Assembly: GCA_004151065.3 (NCBI GenBank)
Contig: NWUY0300072277.1
Coordinates: forward strand, 6,516-26,691
DNA length: 20,176 nt
Reading direction: 5' to 3'
Source: Larix sibirica
Lineage: Eukaryota; Streptophyta; Pinopsida; Pinales; Pinaceae
Positions within the stretch are counted from its first letter, which is position 1; each line of letters starts with the position of its first letter. Of the stretch, positions 9,354 to 18,249 are shown piece after piece. Made by a program: the position numbers and the translations under genes. The notes below the pieces were generated by a model. The model made no database searches and was not told the origin of the DNA. It saw nothing but the letters and a program-made list of their open reading frames with translations.

Positions 9354-9641
9354 TGGACTTGAAATCTGTGGCCTATCAGTTGAAGTGTGGTAAGGCCAAG
9401 CCTCCAATGCTTCCCAGGGCTCGGTTACAGGTTTGGTTTGTACGAGTCAGTTCGAGCATACTTCTCTGGACATGCATTGTTCAGTTGATGGCCCTGGGAG
9501 AGATTTGGCATCCTCATCTGCCTGTGGGGTGGCCTACTTGTTTCAATCGCCACGACTTTGCTGATCGGATTCCGAACATGACTCAATTGGCCGTTGTTGA
9601 ACCGAATAATGCGCCTCCGCCTCCTGCTCTTCCTTTACCAA
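9353..9641 (+). CDS. RRT: RRT-like coding exon 1 (signal anchor and stem)
   Basis: It encodes residues 1-96 plus the first base of Arg97: a short basic cytosolic tail, the membrane anchor and a Pro-rich stem. The donor is CCAA|GTGAGT (phase 1). The GEIW and GWPTCF motifs just after the membrane segment are typical of the RRT branch rather than of other O-fucosyltransferase-like groups. Confidence 0.9.
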
Positions 9642-12600
9642 GTGAGTGCCTTTTCTGATTTTTTTTAGTTGTTATTTATATCCTTTCTTGGAGGAAAAAT
9701 ACCTGTTAGATTTCATTCCTAAAAAGTATAGATGTACATCAAGAATGATTCGTCATTGGGCCAATTTCATTCACGCAGGATTCCCCTTTTTACATAAAAG
9801 AGCTAACATGTCTTTGGATCCCTTTCAAGAAAAGGTACATCTCTTGAAAATGTCAAATCTTGGCTGAGATTTGCATAGCCAACTCTGATCTGAAAGTGGA
9901 TCTTTCTTCCAAATGGAACAGATTAGTCACCCCATAAAAGGTTGTTCGACAACACCTTTTCAATAAGGAGATGCTCCATGCCCAAAAAGCTCTGGCAACC
10001 TTGCAGTTACACACAATTCTTATCCGTTTCAGGCAAATCACATAATATCTATTTATCATATAGCATATCATTTATCATAGGAAGAACCAAACACTCAAAT
10101 ACTCTAGATTTAAGAGAAGAGTGGGACTTCTAGATACAATAACACCTTCTGATCCTTCCCGTTTCTTATTTTGAATGATCCAGTTCCTGTTAAGGCAATA
10201 TTGGCAGTGTAAGTGTCTGGAAAACCAGGTTGAAGAACTGGTTTACTTAATAAATACATAAAATATGCAAATTCTAGTAAGAAATGTTTTTATTCATGTA
10301 CAGCAATGTAAATTCAAACCATTAGACACCAAATACACAATGTTTTCTCGTGTACATGTAAGGCTGAATAAAGCAAATTGGCATAAGTGTAAGACATATC
10401 TGAATCAATATACATATATATCGGGATGCTCATCCTCAGTAGCACCCTCTGCATCCTCCTTTTGGCATGTGCCTCAATCCTCTGGGGACATCAGTACTAG
10501 TGCTGGGTGCTAATTATGTATTCAAGTTCATCCACCCTGTTGTTGCTCAAGTCAACACCCTCCAATGTTGATGAAATTGGCTAATCCAAGCATTAAAATG
10601 AGGCCGAAAGCTCAACAAGTGTAATCAATGGTTTTAGGCTTTTAGCTTGAATGGAGAGTACATTTTTATCAAAGTCATGACAGATGGGTTCAACAGTCAA
10701 CACCACCAACATTGGGGGTAGATAGAGGGTTTGGTGCTCTTGATTAAATTCCAATCCAATATTCTCATACATGATAGCATCCTGTCCTGAAATGCAGCAA
10801 TCCTGCTAATCCTGAAATCCTGAAAACCATTAAGTCTGTTAAATTCTGAAAGGGATATGAAATTCTACTTTTTCTTATGAAGTCCGATGGGGTTGGAACC
10901 ACTCTTGAACACCCTGGAACTATTAATGATAATGTTAAAAACTTAAATAAAATGATAGAAAATGAAAGATGAAGGATGATAGGAGAGCAGAGGAGATTTT
11001 ATAGGAATGACAAATTTTACTTTAAGAATTTATATTACCAGGTATGGATTCCAGCAGCAAATAAAGCCATTATTTTCCTTTCAATTTTTGTTTTTATTGT
11101 TGAATTGGCATGCGGGTGGGTCCTCAGGTTGGGGACCAGTTCAGTTAGGAACCGTCCTGAACCGGATTACCAGTCTGGTAAATATGCCGGTTCAGACGTA
11201 ACTGGACTGCCCGTCCAGTCCATGTGCCGGTGTGAACTGGCGGGTTCTGATAACATTGTGGTGGTCTGCAATGGGATAAGTTGGCCAGATCTTATTTTTT
11301 TGATAAAACGCTTCATGTAACTTAATCTAAACACTAGATATCAATGGATACAAAAACAAAATGTGGGCTGCTTAAGAAGCCACCACAAGAAAAACCAAAA
11401 TGGTTTTTTTTACCAAAATTGCCCATCTCCAAAACACAACCACTTGGGCATTAATCAATCCATGCAGATAATGATAAAATGTTGCAAATATCGTGTCGGG
11501 GAATATATTGCCGAGGGTTTGGAAAGAAACTTACCTGAAATATTGAGAATTATCAGAAAATATCGGCAAAAATAAACTTAGACCTGAAGAGTTATGAAAA
11601 TATTGGACAAATCGGTAATACAAAAAACTTGGGAGAAATCGGAAATGTCAAGAGAAACCAGAGATATTTGTAACAATTAACAAATCTTAGCCAGCTGGCC
11701 TGCATCCCAAAAGCCACAAAAATCCAAGCTTATCGCTCTCGGTATAAGTCCAGCACTGTGCAGGGAATCATCATGATTGTTGGGATTGGCTCGCAACCTT
11801 CAACAGCAGGTTCAGGATCAGGAATTATCGGCTCACAGTGATCATTTCGAAGTTCCTGCTCCAGAGGCTTCTCAGACTTTTTAATGGTGAAGTGCATGAG
11901 GAACTTATCAATCTGCTGGGCAGGACGAGGGGGCCAACTATGGTGTCACACCCTTTGTTCTCTAATAGCATGCCCAGCCCAATGGCGAGGCCTTTCGTCA
12001 TGGCATCAGGACTGCCTGGATTTGACTAAACATGCAGGAGAGACATTTCACAGCTCCCTGCTTGTGGTGCAAAGAGCACCTCACCAGAAGTCCAGCAGCT
12101 GCCTCAAGTGGGCCACATTCAACTCAATCATTTGAACTTGGACTACAATCTGTGTCTACGGATTAGCAGGAATTAGTGAGCTGTCATAACAGGAGAAGCT
12201 CTTAGCACGTGGAGTAGGGAATTATTTTCCGATTCTCCTTTGGTCTGTAAACTACTAATGGGTTCTCATGAGACCATTTCCAATATTTAAAATAGGTTCA
12301 AGAGCATCCAAATTTGATTTAAACAAAGTGATCATCCATAATGATCTGAGGGAAGTATAGTGAGAAGAGTACTGCCAACCATTTTCTAGAAAAGAAGGGA
12401 TTAACCTAACCTGCTCCCTCTTCACCTGGAAAGTCCAAATTGATCATACAACCAAACCCCATCTAATTCAATAGTCTATAAAGTCCTGATGCAACTCTTT
12501 GGATGCCATCTACTAAGCTTGCCATATATCCTTTCAAGCATAAATGAACTGGATTTTTTTTCAAAGCTTTGGTGGCACCAACTATATCTGAGATGCTATA

Positions 12601-15600
12601 ATGGCCTGATATGCCATTTACATGTATATCACTTTAACTAGTGCTTATCAAGGTGTGATCCCATTCATGGCCTTGGACCCATTTAGCAGCCGACATTTTC
12701 TTTTGTGTACATGTATTAGTGGAAACCAAACCCATCATCTTTTTTGGGCAAAGTGCATATGTCCTAGCCTCCTAGGAAACTAGTCGAAGGCGCTTTTTCA
12801 TGCCCTGCTTCCCCAAACAAAGGTTGAAGAAGCCTGAAAAGAAATGCCTGTAGTCTGTAGTGGAAGGAAAAAGACAGGAAGAATGAAATATGTGACACGT
12901 AGCCAAAATTCTCTCCGTTAATGGTGATATGTGACTCATGTTTCCTTCTCATAGTGTAGTATCTGTTTCACATTTTCAAGCACACAGCTATGTTTTTGAG
13001 TTGCTAATGGCTGTATAGAGCTTGTTTTTAGGACATATAAGTTTTCAATGTAGGAATTTTCATTCCTAAGGTCTTATATTTCAATCAGTCTTGTACACTT
13101 TGCATAGCAGGAAATAAAATTAGGCAAGGTGGAGTTTTGTCTGTAGTGATTGCAGGATAATGGATAATGTCTGCTATAATAATAATAGTCATTTCAATAT
13201 AGATACGTGGGAGTGCATATGCAAGCCCAATTAGCATGTTGTGGGGAACTTATGAAATCGCAAGACAACTCAGCCTCTGTAATATTGTAATGCATGTGTT
13301 TTAAGCAATGCTACATTTATCTTATCCGTGAATTTATTGATGCAGTGGTCTGGGATATAACTTATCGGCAATGTTGGGAAAATATCAGAAAAAATTAGGA
13401 AACTTAAAAAAATATAAAAAAAATCATTTGTTTTTCATGTTCTTAAACATTTAAAGTAACAACATCAACCAAACACATTGCTAAATAAATATGAAAATAA
13501 AACTGATATATAAGATGTCAAGTGGTATGTCACACATCGATACTGAAATATGATATATGTCCTGAGTCATCTCTAAGTCCTGAAGGGATGATACAAAATC
13601 AAATTAAAATAAAAATTGCTCAGCTTATGGTAATGAAAACAGCAGATTTCCCCTTGGTTGCTTGATGGAAAATGGTTATAGTATCCTCAGAGCTCAATGC
13701 CCTAACTCACTTTTGCAAAATGAGGGTTAAAAGACCAAGAATCTGGTTACAAGGTGAAATTGACATGGACAGGGCAATGATTTTCATTAACATGCAATAT
13801 TTATTGAAATTATCACGATAATTTGAATGTATCATGATATTTTCTAAAGATGAAATTATCATGATAGATTGTGGCGATAATATTGGTGTGAGGTTTAACT
13901 CATGATATATCGACTTATTGGCGATATATCACCAACAAGTGTAACAATGAGTTTGAAGTGTTGCAAGAGCCCACTGCGTATCAACAAGCATCTTCAGTTC
14001 AGACTCATTGGTAAGATGGCTGTTGTACTGGGTCACTGACAGTGCCCTGATAATTGAAGGGAGCACAACATAGGTAGGTGAGGAGTGGTTTGACTATTTT
14101 TAATCTCCTATTGCCTAAGCCCTGCTATGGTCTAATTATAATATCAGGTTGAAACCCATGCAGTGCCTTCCTTGCTATAGCCATTTGCTGCGAGTTGATT
14201 TTGGTTGGCTTCTTGTGCTTAACCAATTTGCATTAGATTATGAAAAGACAAAGTTGTTCTCATCCAGTGGCTTTGATTATTTTGATCAGTTATACAGAAT
14301 ACACAACAGTGCTACAATATTTCAAATTTAATGCACAAGTCTGTTAAATAGATCACTTTCATGCAGTTCAAGGAAGTATCAATGCATCTGAAGTTCACGC
14401 AGATGTCTGCAACTTTTTCACTTATTTGCAGGAGCTGCTTATGTGTTAGAAGTCATATGAATCACCTCAATTTGCCACTCCTTTTATTTGAAAAGAAACT
14501 TTAATAAGCATCTATCTGTTAGTATCCACATATGAAAAAAACTGACTGATCTGATAAGTTGAAGAAATCTTTGTCTAAGTATTTGTAAAACTTTATGCCA
14601 GTAGTTATCCTAAGAATGAACCCATTCATCATTGCAGGAATATACAGGAATAATGGTTATCTGATGGTGTCATGCAATGGAGGCCTAAATCAAATGAGAG
14701 CTGCGGTATGTTCATTATTTAGTTGCCTGCTTAAAAAAATACTATGTTGGCTGAGATGGAAGTTGCCAGCGGGCATTGTTACGGCGTTATATCAACATTA
14801 CATTTATGTATCTAAGCTTTTAATGCTTCAACGCTGCTGATATTTTCAATTTTAGATGGAATATTTAATTCAATATAATTGAGAGTAATGTAAAAGCTAT
14901 AAATTTCTGATATAATGACCGCTTGAATAGATTTGTGATATGGTGACCATAGCACGCTACTTGAATTTGACTTTGGTTGTTCCGGAGCTTGATAAGACAT
15001 CATTTTGGGCTGATCCCAGGTATGCATAGGTTCAGGTCTGCGCTTAAATGTTATAGTGATTTAGAAGACAGTTGTGGTTTACTTCCTTTCTTTTAATGTA
15101 CAAATATTGTCAATGGTGGCAATTACTTGGTATTAATCTCTATATCTTCATTTTTGTGCAGTGAGTTTGGTGACATATTTAATACGAGACACTTCATCAC
15201 TTCCTTGAGAGATGAAGTGCGCATCATAAAGGAGCTCCCAAAAAAATTTAGTCGGAAGGCACGAAGCAAACGATTTGTAATGCCGCCTATAAGCTGGTCA
15301 AATGAGAAATATTACTTGAAACAGGTTTGTCTCCATAAAGCGACATTTATATGAAATGCCTAAATTTTGAGCTCGTATACTTTATCATATCATGGCATTT
15401 TTAAGAAGTGGTCTCACTAGAATTGGCAGTGTTGCAGATTCTACCCTTGTTTCGCAAACATAAGGTAATCCATTTTAACAAGACGGATGCACGATTGGCA
15501 AATAATGGCCTTCCCATGGAGCTTCAGAAGTTGCGGTGTCGAGTTAATTATAACGCTTTAAAATTTACTCCCCACATAGAGGATCTGGGTCGGAGACTGG

Positions 15601-16796
15601 TCAAGATGCTTCAAGAAAAAGGCTTTTTTATAGTTCTACATCTAAGATATGAAATGGATATGCTTGCATTTTCTGGCTGTACTCATGGCTGCACCGAGGA
15701 AGAAGCAAATGAACTTACACGAATGAGGTTTGCAGGCCAGATATATGATTATTGTAAACTTATTATAGTTGGTTTTATAGCTTACTCATCAGCTTTCTTT
15801 GATGGTTGACTTTGAAGATTGGCGACATTTCAGATATGCATATCCATGGTGGAAGGAGAAAGAAATAAAATCTGAACAGAAAAGGTTGGAAGGCCTGTGT
15901 CCGCTCACACCAGAGGAGACTGCACTGGTTTTGAAGGCTTTGAGTTATGATAAAAGTACTCAAATTTATATTGCTGCTGGTCAAATCTATGGCGGTGAAA
16001 AAAGATTGGCAGCCTTGCATGCAATGTATCCAAACATTGTAAATATACTCTGCATTTCCTTTCTTCGTTCTTGCTTTCAGGATGGTGATATAAATTTATT
16101 GGATGCATCTCTGTTGATTTTGGATCTAGATTGACTCATTTTTTTGGTCTTGTTTAGTCAACCACTGTGTTACAACACTAGTACTCGTTTAACTCAGATT
16201 CAATCTATTTTATTCTTCAGGTGCGGAAGGAGATGCTTTTGAATCCAAATGATTTGAAGCCCTTTCAGAATCATTCGTCACAAATGGCTGCATTAGACTA
16301 TTTGGTGTCAATTGCAAGTGATGTCTTCATTCCTAGTTATGATGGGAACATGGCAAAACTTGTTGAAGGGCATCGCAGGTTTGTCTTAAATAAGATTTGA
16401 TTATTAAGGAGATGTATGTGATATAATATACTTTTGGCTTGCTTAACCTTCCATAATAAGTTGTAGCACTAAGCAGTCCAATTAAAAGTTGGAGAGAAAT
16501 TGTTTACCTTCGTTAATATCTATCTTATTTGGTTGTGTTCCAGATATTTGGGATTCCGTAAAACTGTTCTGTTAGACCGGAAAAAGTTAGTTGAGCTGCT
16601 TGATATGCGTCAAAACCAAACACTTCAGTGGGATGAATTTGCACAAGCAGTGAGACAGGTGCATAAGAAACGCATTGGTGCACCTATGCGTAGGAAAGTA
16701 ATCTCTGACAGGCCAAAAGAAGAGGACTATTTCTATGCCAACCCTCATGAATGTTTATGTAATACTTCCTTACGGTCTTCCATCAAATCTGAATAA
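9353..16796 (+). CDS. RRT: GT106 family glycosyltransferase, RG-I rhamnosyltransferase-like (O-fucosyltransferase family protein), 8 exons
   Basis: Joining 9353-9641, 14638-14705, 14931-15019, 15162-15324, 15438-15727, 15834-16038, 16221-16378 and 16544-16796 gives 1515 bases, or 504 residues plus stop, the usual family length. A type II signal anchor lies at about residues 27-48 ([19 protein letters not shown]) and a Pro-rich stem at 84-96. The catalytic part has [11 protein letters not shown] (109-119), a PPISWSN block (190-196), [11 protein letters not shown] (217-227), HLRYEMDM (271-278), LCPLTPEE (321-328), AAGQIYGG (347-354), [10 protein letters not shown] (385-394), [14 protein letters not shown] (408-421) and EEDYFYANP (480-488). 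Known RRT enzymes sit in the Golgi and transfer rhamnose from UDP-rhamnose to the pectin backbone rhamnogalacturonan I. Older annotations call the family O-fucosyltransferases. Sequons occur at N75, N131, N217, N385, N445 and N494. The start at 9353 is preferred to the in-frame 9329 for its context. The exact paralogue, and hence the acceptor specificity, is inference. Confidence 0.93.
9688..10042 (+). pseudogene. Broken coding-like remnant in intron 1, family not recognised
   Basis: Three consecutive protein-like stretches can be read only by changing frame or passing a stop. The frame open to 9867 contains [21 protein letters not shown] +1 shift near 9860 continues with [19 protein letters not shown] to TAA at 9935-9937. 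The same frame then goes on with [20 protein letters not shown] to TAA at 10040-10042. Amino acid composition is protein-like throughout, unlike the neighbouring frames. I do not recognise the family; a retroelement or captured host gene is possible. It has no effect on the spliced host message if intron 1 is removed as a unit. Confidence 0.35.
10405..10786 (-). pseudogene. Degenerate gene fragment on minus strand, possibly leucine-rich-repeat-like
   Basis: On the minus strand a frame begins at 10786 right after an acceptor-like CATTTCAG and reads protein-like sequence to a TAG at 10499-10497, broken by two internal stops (after ELSASF and after CLD). It contains [16 protein letters not shown] and [17 protein letters not shown], which resemble two successive leucine-rich-repeat strands. 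A shift then leads to an acidic stretch, [19 protein letters not shown], ending at TGA 10407-10405, which looks like a natural C-terminus. I cannot name the parent gene. The intron-like edge argues for an exon captured with genomic flank rather than a processed copy. Confidence 0.35.
11115..11255. repeat. GGTTC/GAACC-rich dispersed repeat patch
   Basis: This GC-richer patch in the AT-rich intron is dense in CCGGTTC, GAACCGG, CAGTTC and CCAGTC words in both orientations. It resembles the GGTTC/GAACC-rich non-autonomous DNA transposons common in plants. No clear terminal repeats or target duplication were found, so this is a composition-based call. Confidence 0.3.
11490..11660. repeat. TATCGG-rich dispersed repeat, copy 1
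   Basis: ATCGTGTCGGGGAATATATTGCCGAGG, split by degenerate words, is followed by recurring ATATCGG, ATATTG and AAATCGG every 15-30 bases. A second patch with the same vocabulary is at 13350-13930. It is probably an old non-coding transposable element. Confidence 0.35.
11730..11945 (-). pseudogene. Coding-like fragment on minus strand, family not recognised
   Basis: The minus strand has a 71-codon open frame from 11945 to TAA at 11732-11730 without a starting ATG. It reads [20 protein letters not shown] and [20 protein letters not shown], then ends near TVLDLYRER. Composition and acidic/Pro spacing look like real protein, and local GC content is raised. Further protein-like pieces upstream on the same strand, in other frames (for example [20 protein letters not shown], and [15 protein letters not shown] near 12080-12135), suggest a longer frame-shifted gene copy covering about 11730-12140. 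The plus-strand ORFs overlapping it look like shadows. Confidence 0.35.
13350..13930. repeat. TATCGG / ATCATGATA-rich dispersed repeat, copy 2
   Basis: Begins ACTTATCGGCAATG and GAAAATATCAGAAAAAATT, and ends with palindromic words such as TATCACGATA, ATCATGATA and GGCGATATATC. It shares vocabulary with 11490-11660. No ORF and no clear termini. The middle (about 13440-13790) may be a separate insertion. Confidence 0.35.
14638..14705 (+). CDS. RRT: RRT-like coding exon 2 (GGLNQMR motif)
   Basis: It completes Arg97 and encodes residues 98-119, ending in GGLNQMRAA, the first conserved nucleotide-sugar-binding block of the family. Acceptor CATTGCAG, donor GCG|GTATGT (phase 0). Confidence 0.93.
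14931..15019 (+). CDS. RRT: RRT-like coding exon 3
   Basis: Encodes residues 120-148 ([13 protein letters not shown], then [14 protein letters not shown]) plus two bases of Ser149. The donor is CCCAG|GTATGC. The acceptor is GAATAG with almost no pyrimidine tract, unusually weak, but the family sequence ICDMV fixes it. Confidence 0.9.
15162..15324 (+). CDS. RRT: RRT-like coding exon 4
   Basis: Completes Ser149 and encodes residues 150-203, including FGDIFN, RDEVRI and [11 protein letters not shown]. Acceptor TTTGTGCAG, donor CAG|GTTTGT (phase 0). Confidence 0.93.
15438..15727 (+). CDS. RRT: RRT-like coding exon 5 (HLRYE motif)
   Basis: The largest exon encodes residues 204-299 plus two bases of Arg300. 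It carries [11 protein letters not shown], the LQKLRCRV block and [14 protein letters not shown], the central signature of the family. The GTAATC inside it at 15465 is not used as a donor, because the reading VIHFNKTD continues correctly across it. Confidence 0.94.
15834..16038 (+). CDS. RRT: RRT-like coding exon 6
   Basis: Completes Arg300 and encodes residues 301-368: [19 protein letters not shown] and [15 protein letters not shown]. Acceptor CATTTCAG, donor AACATT|GTAAAT (phase 0). Confidence 0.93.
16221..16378 (+). CDS. RRT: RRT-like coding exon 7
   Basis: Encodes residues 369-420 plus two bases of Arg421, including [13 protein letters not shown] and [13 protein letters not shown], the last conserved sugar-nucleotide-binding block. 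Acceptor TTCTTCAG, donor CGCAG|GTTTGT. Confidence 0.94.
16544..16796 (+). CDS. RRT: RRT-like coding exon 8 and stop
   Basis: Completes Arg421 and encodes residues 422-504. The family C-terminus [14 protein letters not shown] is followed by 11 extra residues ([11 protein letters not shown]) before TAA at 16794-16796. Relatives that I remember end close to the ECLx motif, so this short tail is a small species-specific extension. Confidence 0.92.
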
Positions 16797-17360
16797 TAGG
16801 TTTTGAAGAATATGCGAATTATTTATGGAGATTGATAAAGGCAAATTACTTTATTACATGCATTCTGTAAGCCACATTTTGAAGATGGAATGTAGCATGT
16901 GGAGGGGTTGATTTATGCAACTCTTACCATTACAGAGGCATGAAAAGCAATACTTTCTGATTCGGGGGGTTCATGTTAATGCAAAGGAAGAAGCCTCTTC
17001 CGTAGAAGTAGCCAAGACAGAGAGAGGAAGGTTGTAATTCAAGAGCAATATTCCTTCTTGCAATTAAAAAATTATCAATTGGAGATGGCAGATCGACTTT
17101 TTGGATTGGAACACACCTACATTTCCTGAGAGCTTCTACAAGAATCTGCAATTTAAAGCTGATTTCTGGAAGCTGTTTGAGGGCCAGAGTGGCACATTGT
17201 TAGTTGTGTTATCAATTCTATTTTTGACACATTCTTTGTCCGATGCTAGTTGATTCATTTAGATGTCCCAGTTGAGAATGTTCTTTTGGCCTCCTCATGG
17301 GTCTCAAAACAATGTTAATGAAACATGTTCTACCTATAAATAAAATAGAGATTCATTCTT
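16797..17360 (+). other. Probable 3' untranslated region
   Basis: Sequence after the stop stays less AT-rich until about 17420. A possible 3'-UTR intron could run 16800-16935, ending in a decent acceptor (CCATTACAG), but its donor GTTTTG is poor. The minus-strand ORF at 16930-17151 is a shadow with no recognisable content. The end of the transcript is not determined. Confidence 0.35.
17339..17344 (+). terminator. Candidate poly(A) signal AATAAA
   Basis: A perfect AATAAA lies about 540 bases after the stop codon, followed by T/G-rich sequence. Plant poly(A) signals are loose, so this is only a candidate. Confidence 0.3.
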
Positions 17361-17618
17361 TCCTGGAGAAAATGGCATTATAATTTCTGGTGTCTAGCGA
17401 TTTGGTTTATGGTATGCTCTGTGCCGGATCCCTACAAATTGTTCAGGAAAAAAGTACAAGACACCTAACATCGGCAGTTAATACATCTCCCTCCATTTTC
17501 TCAATGGAATAGGTTTGTTATACGTTGTTCTGAGCTTTGCTTGCCTGGCAATCTTCTAAACCTAATATTGTGCATTGGGCACTGCACAATTGCATTTTTC
17601 TAAAGATAGAATATAGGC

Positions 17619-17720
17619 CTTATATATAAGATAGAATATAATGAATGTAAGTCTTATATATAAGATAGAATATAATGGATGTTAAAAAGTCTTATATATA
17701 ACATAGAATATAATGAATGT
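17619..17720 (+). repeat. Three-copy tandem repeat with palindromic core
   Basis: Copies at 17619-17652, 17653-17690 and 17691-17720 share CTTATATATAAGATAGAATATAATG split by one or two changes, then GATGT or AATGT. A degenerate partial copy precedes them at 17603-17615. Each unit's CTTATATATAAG is a perfect palindrome except in the third copy, where AAG has become AAC. It is non-coding. Confidence 0.8.
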
Positions 17721-18054
17721 TTTCTTACCAGATCAATGGAGGATCTCTTTCTTAACAAATCGATTTCCTTAAATAAAGTAAAGATGGGTTGATCAAAGTT
17801 CACAAGCACATACTCGTGAAATATTTACTTATGTTTGGTTTACATTTTTGAAATACTAAGAGTTGGCACTGGGAAGTGCTATGGGTGTTCTTTGTTCACA
17901 GGCACAACATGTAAATAAAGTTCAATTTCATGATGTATGAACAAGTTGTTAAAAGTTAGGTTCAACTTTAGGTATTTAAGTTTTTGAAACTTTTAATAAA
18001 AAATATTTTTGTTACACTAATTTATTAAAATAATTTATATTTAGTCGTTCAATG
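17721..18054. other. AT-rich intergenic DNA, no gene
   Basis: Nothing recognisable on either strand between the two tandem repeat blocks. Confidence 0.4.
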
Positions 18055-18249
18055 ATGTTGCATGTTGTGTTTTTGAACAATTTACATGTAAAAATATTAT
18101 GTGGTATGCAATATCTTAATGCCAATTATTATTATTATTTATTTTCAAACATGTTGCATGTTGTGTCTCTGAACAATTTACAAATTTACATGTAAGCAAA
18201 TTATGTGGATATGTAATATCTTAATGTTACTTATTATTATTATTTATTT
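18055..18249 (+). repeat. Two-copy tandem repeat, unit about 97 bp
   Basis: Copy 1 (18055-18150) and copy 2 (18151-18249) both start ATGTTGCATGTTGTGT and share GAACAATTTACA, TTACATGTAA, TTATGTGG, AATATCTTAATG and a run of TTATTATTATTATTTATTT. An AAATTTACA insertion in copy 2 and scattered substitutions separate them. Non-coding. Confidence 0.85.

Larger units (their letters stand above)
9642..14637 (+). other. First coding intron, about 5.0 kb, carrying inserted debris
   Basis: It starts GTGAGT and ends CATTGCAG. The other six coding introns are 106-225 bp, so this one is over twenty times longer. It holds a + strand coding-like remnant (9688-10042), two minus-strand remnants (10405-10786 and 11730-11945), a GGTTC/GAACC-rich repeat (about 11115-11255) and two patches of a TATCGG-rich repeat (11490-11660 and 13350-13930). 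The stretches 12180-13340 and 13940-14580 show nothing I can name. Short ORFs there (for example 12764-12952 on minus and 14149-14331) look random. Confidence 0.85.

Noticed and set aside
10976-11320. 114-codon ORF in intron 1
   Set aside because: It runs through the GGTTC/GAACC-rich repeat, which supplies its unusual composition. No family resemblance.
15465-15475. GTAATC as a splice donor inside coding exon 5
   Set aside because: Splicing there would delete the conserved [10 protein letters not shown] block. Reading through preserves the family sequence.
15775-16108. Minus-strand ORFs opposite coding exon 6
   Set aside because: Shadows of the real exon on the other strand.
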